A DNA stretch of 64,000 nt from positions 12,095 to 76,094 of the forward strand of contig NZ_LMDA01000004.1 of the NCBI RefSeq assembly GCF_001424985.1, given 5' to 3'. The notes beneath the pieces were generated by a model. The model was not told the origin of the DNA, ran no database searches, and saw only the letters and a list, made by a program, of their open reading frames with translations. This document shows, piece after piece, positions 60,358 to 64,000 of this stretch. The stretch is from Rhizobium sp. Root1212. Its GTDB lineage: Bacteria > Pseudomonadota > Alphaproteobacteria > Rhizobiales > Rhizobiaceae. Each line of letters starts with the position of its first letter. The first letter of the stretch is position 1. The translations under genes were made by a program, and so were the position numbers.

Positions 60358-62370
60358 TTATTGGCGAAGCAAAAGCACTCGCCCATCCCAGTCTGCGGCT
60401 GTCATGTCGTCGCGCACGGCAAGGCGTCCCATCGGAAACTGACCGGCCAGCCCATCACGCGGTCCGTGCGCCTCCGTCCCGACCTGCGCCCAACTGAACA
60501 GCGAGACGGATCGAACGATCCGCTCCTCGACGACCGAGCCTATCCACACCGGCGACGAGGTTTCGCCGGCAATGTCCAGATCGGCGGACCATAGCCGAAG
60601 CACTAGCCGCGTGTCGGTCGACGTACCCTCATGCACGACGGTCAGATTCGGAAGCCTGCCGCTGGCAAGCCGGGCAACGACGGGCAGTGTGGCCGGATCG
60701 GCGTCCGGTGTCAGCCAGGCCAAGGCATTGCGAGGAGCCCAGGATGCCGGGTCGCGCCATCCTTTGCTCGCCAAGGCCTCATGAATGCCGCCCAGGCTCC
60801 CGGCCCATTGAACGGTCAGCGGTTCTTCGATTTCGCCGGTCAGATCGATGCGGTATGCCGGCAATTGCCGCCAGCCGGTCGTCCACCAGGTCTCGGCGGG
60901 CATCGTCGGCATCGACGTCTTTACGGCGTAGCGCTCGACATCCAGCGCATGATGCCGATAGACATTGAGGCCGCCGGCCAGGGCGAGCGCGCTGCACCCG
61001 GCAAGGGCCAGTGCTTTTGCGCCGATCGGTTCCGAGGTCTTGCGAAGATAGAAAAAGCCCAACAGGGCAAGCCAGCCCGTTCCGAACGCCAGCCCGCCGA
61101 TTACGTCGGAGAACCAATGGGCGCCGAGATAGAGGCGGGAAAACGCGATCAGGAACGTGAAGGATGCGGCGCTGGTTGCGATGGCGAATTGCCATGCGGG
61201 ACGCAGATCCCGCGCGATCAGGAACGCGAGAAAGCCGTAGAGAATGAGGTTGACGGTGCTATGGCCGCTCGGGAAGGAAAACGCGCTCCAGCCGGTGTAA
61301 AACAGTTCGCCGGGCCGGGCGCGGTGGAGCGCGACCTTGATGACCGTGTTGAGCGCCGAGCCGCCTGCGACGGCGGCCAGCCAGTATGCCGCCGTGCGCC
61401 AGGCGCGCTTCCAGGCGAGCCACAGGAACACGACGACCGTCACCGCGGCCACGACGACCGTATCGCCAAGCTCGGTAATGGCGATCATCACCGCATCGCC
61501 GGGGGCGGTGCGCAGTGCCTGGAGCGCCTGATAGATCGAGGCATCGGCGCGGATGAGCGGATCGCCGCTGACGACATCCTCGAGAATGCCGAAGAACAAC
61601 CACGCGCCGCCGAGAAGAAGCGCGGCCAGCAGCGCCAATCCCCTCGCCTCGGGCAGCGACGGGTCAAGCAGGCTGGCGATGGCTTTCGCCCACGCGGAAT
61701 CGATACGGTCAAGGCGGATGCGGAGGCGTTGCCCGGCCGCGACGGCAGCCGGTACGCCGCGCCGCAGCCCGAAGCGCACGATGCGGACCATCGCCCAGAT
61801 CACCACGGCGACCAGGACGGCGATGATCGCCAGCGGCTTGGCGGCCGGCCCTAACAGGCCGAACGAAGCGCCGACCAGCACGCCCGGCAGAATGTGCGAC
61901 GGCGCCCAGACCAATGCGGAGAGGATGTTGGCGACATAGAACCGGCGCGACGACATCTTCAGGATGCCGGCGATGAGCGGGATGAAGGCCCGCACGCCGG
62001 GGGCAAAGCGGGCGATAAACACGCTCTTGTCGCCATGGCGGGTGAAAAAGGCCTGGCTGCGGGAAATCAGTTCCGGATAGCGGTTCAGCGGCCAGTTCTG
62101 GAGGATCTGGCTGTGGTAGCGATGGCCGATCCAAAAGGAGAGGCCGTCGCCGATGATAGCCCCGGCCGTCGCCGCCGCAAGCAGCGGCCAGAGCGTGACG
62201 ACTCCGCTCGGCACGAGGGCGCTGATCGCGATGATGACGGCCGTTCCGGGCACGAAGACGCCAATCAACGGGATCGATTCCGACAGCGCGAGCAGGAGCA
62301 CCGCCGCATAGGCGAGGTGCGGGTGCGCCGCGATAAAGGCAGTGACGGAGGAAAGAAAGGAGACCACCAT
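60358..62370 (-). CDS. DedA-PAP2-LssY fusion protein
   Basis: 670 residues. A DedA (SNARE-associated) membrane part covers about 1-210 with FVPGTAVIIAISALVPSG and HRYHSQILQNWPLNRYPELI and FAPGVRAFIPLIAGI; DedA proteins move undecaprenyl phosphate or similar lipids. A PAP2 phosphatase part follows (about 215-440) with KVALHRARPG, FPSGHSTVN and SRLYLGAHWFSDV, the three acid-phosphatase motifs. The C-terminal ~230 residues match the LssY-type domain. A lipid carrier flippase fused to a lipid phosphatase is plausible for isoprenoid carrier recycling. Confidence 0.82.
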   Translation of the reverse strand: MVVSFLSSVTAFIAAHPHLAYAAVLLLALSESIPLIGVFVPGTAVIIAISALVPSGVVTLWPLLAAATAGAIIGDGLSFWIGHRYHSQILQNWPLNRYPELISRSQAFFTRHGDKSVFIARFAPGVRAFIPLIAGILKMSSRRFYVANILSALVWAPSHILPGVLVGASFGLLGPAAKPLAIIAVLVAVVIWAMVRIVRFGLRRGVPAAVAAGQRLRIRLDRIDSAWAKAIASLLDPSLPEARGLALLAALLLGGAWLFFGILEDVVSGDPLIRADASIYQALQALRTAPGDAVMIAITELGDTVVVAAVTVVVFLWLAWKRAWRTAAYWLAAVAGGSALNTVIKVALHRARPGELFYTGWSAFSFPSGHSTVNLILYGFLAFLIARDLRPAWQFAIATSAASFTFLIAFSRLYLGAHWFSDVIGGLAFGTGWLALLGFFYLRKTSEPIGAKALALAGCSALALAGGLNVYRHHALDVERYAVKTSMPTMPAETWWTTGWRQLPAYRIDLTGEIEEPLTVQWAGSLGGIHEALASKGWRDPASWAPRNALAWLTPDADPATLPVVARLASGRLPNLTVVHEGTSTDTRLVLRLWSADLDIAGETSSPVWIGSVVEERIVRSVSLFSWAQVGTEAHGPRDGLAGQFPMGRLAVRDDMTAADWDGRVLLLRQ

Positions 62371-62379
62371 TCTCTTGGC

Positions 62380-62931
62380 CTACAGGATGCCGGTGATCAT
62401 TCGGTCGACGCGCGTTCCCTTCCGATACAGGCAACGCACCAGCACCGCGGCGACGGTCGTCGTCAAAGCACCGCCGAGGACATCGCTGACATAATGCGTG
62501 CCGATATAGACGCGCGAAACCATCACCAGCAACGCCGCCGCCAGGAACCAGAGCCCGAGCCGCCGCATCCCCTGCAGCAGGAACGCTGCGGCGATGGCGA
62601 TCGCAGCCGTCGCGTGATCGGAGGGAAACGAGGGATCGGCGCTTCGGTCAATCAGCAGATGCGTGACGCCGGCGTCGTAGGGTCGTATCCGATTTACGGC
62701 AAGCAGGATCAGTTGATTGAGCATGAGGCCGAGCAGGAACGTCAGGCCCGCGGCGACCAGCCCGTGCCGGATATGGTGGCGGTCCCCGCGTCGCCACCAT
62801 TGTCCGGCGACGGCCAGGACAAGAAGCGGAACGCCGATCGCCGAGATCCAGATCATCGGGATATCGAGCACGGGGCTCGTTCCGGCGGGGCTGTTGATTG
62901 CCCTGGTCAGTGCTGCATCAAGCTCGTACAT
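62380..62931 (-). CDS. PAP2-family phosphatase
   Basis: 183 residues from ATG 62931 (a GTG one codon earlier is also in frame). Motifs: NRIRPYDAG near 81, FPSDHATAA near 102 (the PSDHA variant of PSGH), and SRVYIGTHYVSDV near 138, all in a five-to-six-span protein. It is close to undecaprenyl-diphosphatase-like BcrC enzymes. It lies 9 bp upstream of the DedA-PAP2 fusion gene, so the two are one operon. Confidence 0.82.
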   Translation of the reverse strand: MYELDAALTRAINSPAGTSPVLDIPMIWISAIGVPLLVLAVAGQWWRRGDRHHIRHGLVAAGLTFLLGLMLNQLILLAVNRIRPYDAGVTHLLIDRSADPSFPSDHATAAIAIAAAFLLQGMRRLGLWFLAAALLVMVSRVYIGTHYVSDVLGGALTTTVAAVLVRCLYRKGTRVDRMITGIL

Positions 62932-62999
62932 CACGATATCCAGACCCGGATGTTGGTGCGCGCTCGGCGCGATTGTCGTTCGGCAAATGTTTCGTCACG

Positions 63000-64000
63000 T
63001 CAGGCACGGTCCGGCGCCTTCAGCCAGCCGCCCATAAAAACCAGACCGGCCACAGTCAGCACGGCGAACGCGGCGCCGGCGACAAAAGTCCCCTGCGGAC
63101 CGAAGACGTCCCACAAAACTCCGGCAATCACGCTTGCAGCCAACAGTGTCAGCCCGGTGACGAGGTTGAACATGCCGAAGGCCGTCCCGCGCAGTTCTGC
63201 CGGCGCACTCTCGGCGATCAGGGTCGCAATGAGCCCCTGTGTAAAGCCCATATGCAGCCCCCAGAGCACGACACCTATGCCGACCCCCACAAGGCTCGGC
63301 GCGAAGGCGAGAACCAGATCGGCAAGGATGAGCAGCACCATGCCGACGATCAGGATCGTCACTCGGTCCATCCGGTCGGACAGGATGCCGATCGGATAGG
63401 CCGATAGCGAGTAGGCCAGGCTCATGAGCACCAGCACGATCGGGACCAGCGCCAGCGGCAGCCCGATCGACTGGGCGCGCAGGATGAGAAAGGCTTCGCT
63501 GAAGCGGGCAAGCGTGAACACCGCCGCGATCGCCACCACCCACCAATAGGCAGAGCCCAGGCATCGCAATTCGTCGCGATGCAACGGCATACGGACTTTG
63601 CGCAGTGTTCTCGGCCGCTCCGGTTCCTTGACAGCGAAAAGAATGACGCCGACCGACAGGAATGCCGGAATGACGGCGACCCAGAACACGGTCTGGAAAT
63701 GATCCGCCGTCAGCCACATCAATCCGATTGCAAGAAGCGGCCCCAGAAAGGCGCCGATGGTGTCGAGCGACTGGCGCAGGCCGAAGCTTGCGCCACGCAG
63801 TTCCGGCGGCGCGATGTCGGCGACGAGGGCATCGCGCGGCGCGCCCCGGATACCTTTGCCGATACGATCGATGAAGCGGGCGGCGACGAGCCAGTCGAGC
63901 GAGAAAGCGAGCGGAAAGATCGGCTTGGTGATGGCGGCCAGCCCGTAGCCGATGGCGGCCAGCAGCTTGCGTTTACCGAGCCAGTCGCTGAGCGCGCCGG
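63000..64000 (-). CDS. MFS transporter, 5' end beyond the window
   Basis: At least 333 residues; the start is outside the window. The visible part has LSDWLGKRKLLAAIGYGLAA, DRIGKGIRGAPRDALVADIA and LRGASFGLRQSLDTIGAFLG, a signature of the MFS group that includes phage-resistance or drug exporters with two long loops, then the C-terminal half with ILSDRMDRVTILIVGMVLLI and GLIATLIAESAPAELRGTAF. An internal ATG at 63722 is in the middle of TM6 and is not a start. Confidence 0.8.
   Translation of the reverse strand, partial: GALSDWLGKRKLLAAIGYGLAAITKPIFPLAFSLDWLVAARFIDRIGKGIRGAPRDALVADIAPPELRGASFGLRQSLDTIGAFLGPLLAIGLMWLTADHFQTVFWVAVIPAFLSVGVILFAVKEPERPRTLRKVRMPLHRDELRCLGSAYWWVVAIAAVFTLARFSEAFLILRAQSIGLPLALVPIVLVLMSLAYSLSAYPIGILSDRMDRVTILIVGMVLLILADLVLAFAPSLVGVGIGVVLWGLHMGFTQGLIATLIAESAPAELRGTAFGMFNLVTGLTLLAASVIAGVLWDVFGPQGTFVAGAAFAVLTVAGLVFMGGWLKAPDRA

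Noticed and set aside
1-64000. CRISPR arrays, tRNA or rRNA genes, intact transposases
   Set aside because: I looked for regularly spaced repeats, cloverleaf ends and transposase motifs and found none that I can support.

Overview
The window looks like one replicon segment of an alphaproteobacterium of the order Hyphomicrobiales, most likely Rhizobiaceae (Rhizobium/Agrobacterium/Ensifer/Shinella group). This is inferred from the GC-rich coding style, the many ABC uptake systems, the CtlX/dimethylargininase pair and the 'Avi_7169/Avi_7170' style CMD/peroxidase genes. I saw no rRNA, tRNA, CRISPR array or intact transposase gene.

Layout. (1) 0-4 kb: a polar amino-acid ABC transporter followed by a VOC protein and a DMT exporter. 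(2) 4-12.6 kb: a GntR/FCD regulator and a seven-gene operon that joins a peptide-type ABC importer to a luciferase-like flavin oxidoreductase, a cysteine-free CMD protein and a CxxC alkylhydroperoxidase-like protein. (3) 12.6-18.7 kb: a guanidino-compound module. A divergent Lrp/AsnC-RidA pair faces ctlX, a dimethylargininase gene and an Arg/ornithine-type ABC transporter, with a 15-bp palindrome and a leader peptide between them. (4) 18.7-27 kb: a chemoreceptor, a PNPOx/GAF pair, a cupin, a lipoprotein with an in-frame TAG, an unknown secreted protein, YceI and MYG1. (5) 27-28.7 kb: a scar of broken genes containing a perfect 33-bp palindrome. (6) 28.7-36.4 kb: a LysR regulator, a frameshifted NMT1-type binding protein, uraD and a complete peptide-type ABC transporter.

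(7) 36.7-56.5 kb: the most distinctive region, a sulfatase island. It holds three secreted Cys-type sulfatases (one CSPTR, two CTAGR), a formylglycine-generating enzyme gene broken by a frameshift and a 5' truncation, a complete MoxR/DUF58/DUF4381/BatA/BatB-TPR/BatD operon, a DUF1254/DUF1214 protein, a DUF2092 protein, a lipid-anchored alpha/beta hydrolase and a beta-barrel protein. A 16-bp motif (plus-strand reading AAGTAYRTTACNRTAA) lies upstream of sulfatase 1, the FGE remnant, sulfatase 3 and DUF1254, always in the same orientation to the gene, which suggests one regulon. The right edge of the island cuts a zinc alcohol dehydrogenase gene, and a decayed paralogue lies beside sulfatase 1.

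(8) 56.8-64 kb: a cupin whose start region is duplicated as a 99-bp tandem repeat, a cyclophilin-like secreted protein, an MFS exporter with a divergent LysR regulator, DUF1289, a DedA-PAP2-LssY fusion, a second PAP2 phosphatase and an MFS gene cut by the window end.

The best candidate for an undescribed system is the sulfatase/MoxR-Bat island with its shared upstream motif. I infer that the Bat system helps mature or insert envelope proteins used with the sulfatases; nothing in the sequence proves this. All motif and family calls were made by reading, without database searches.
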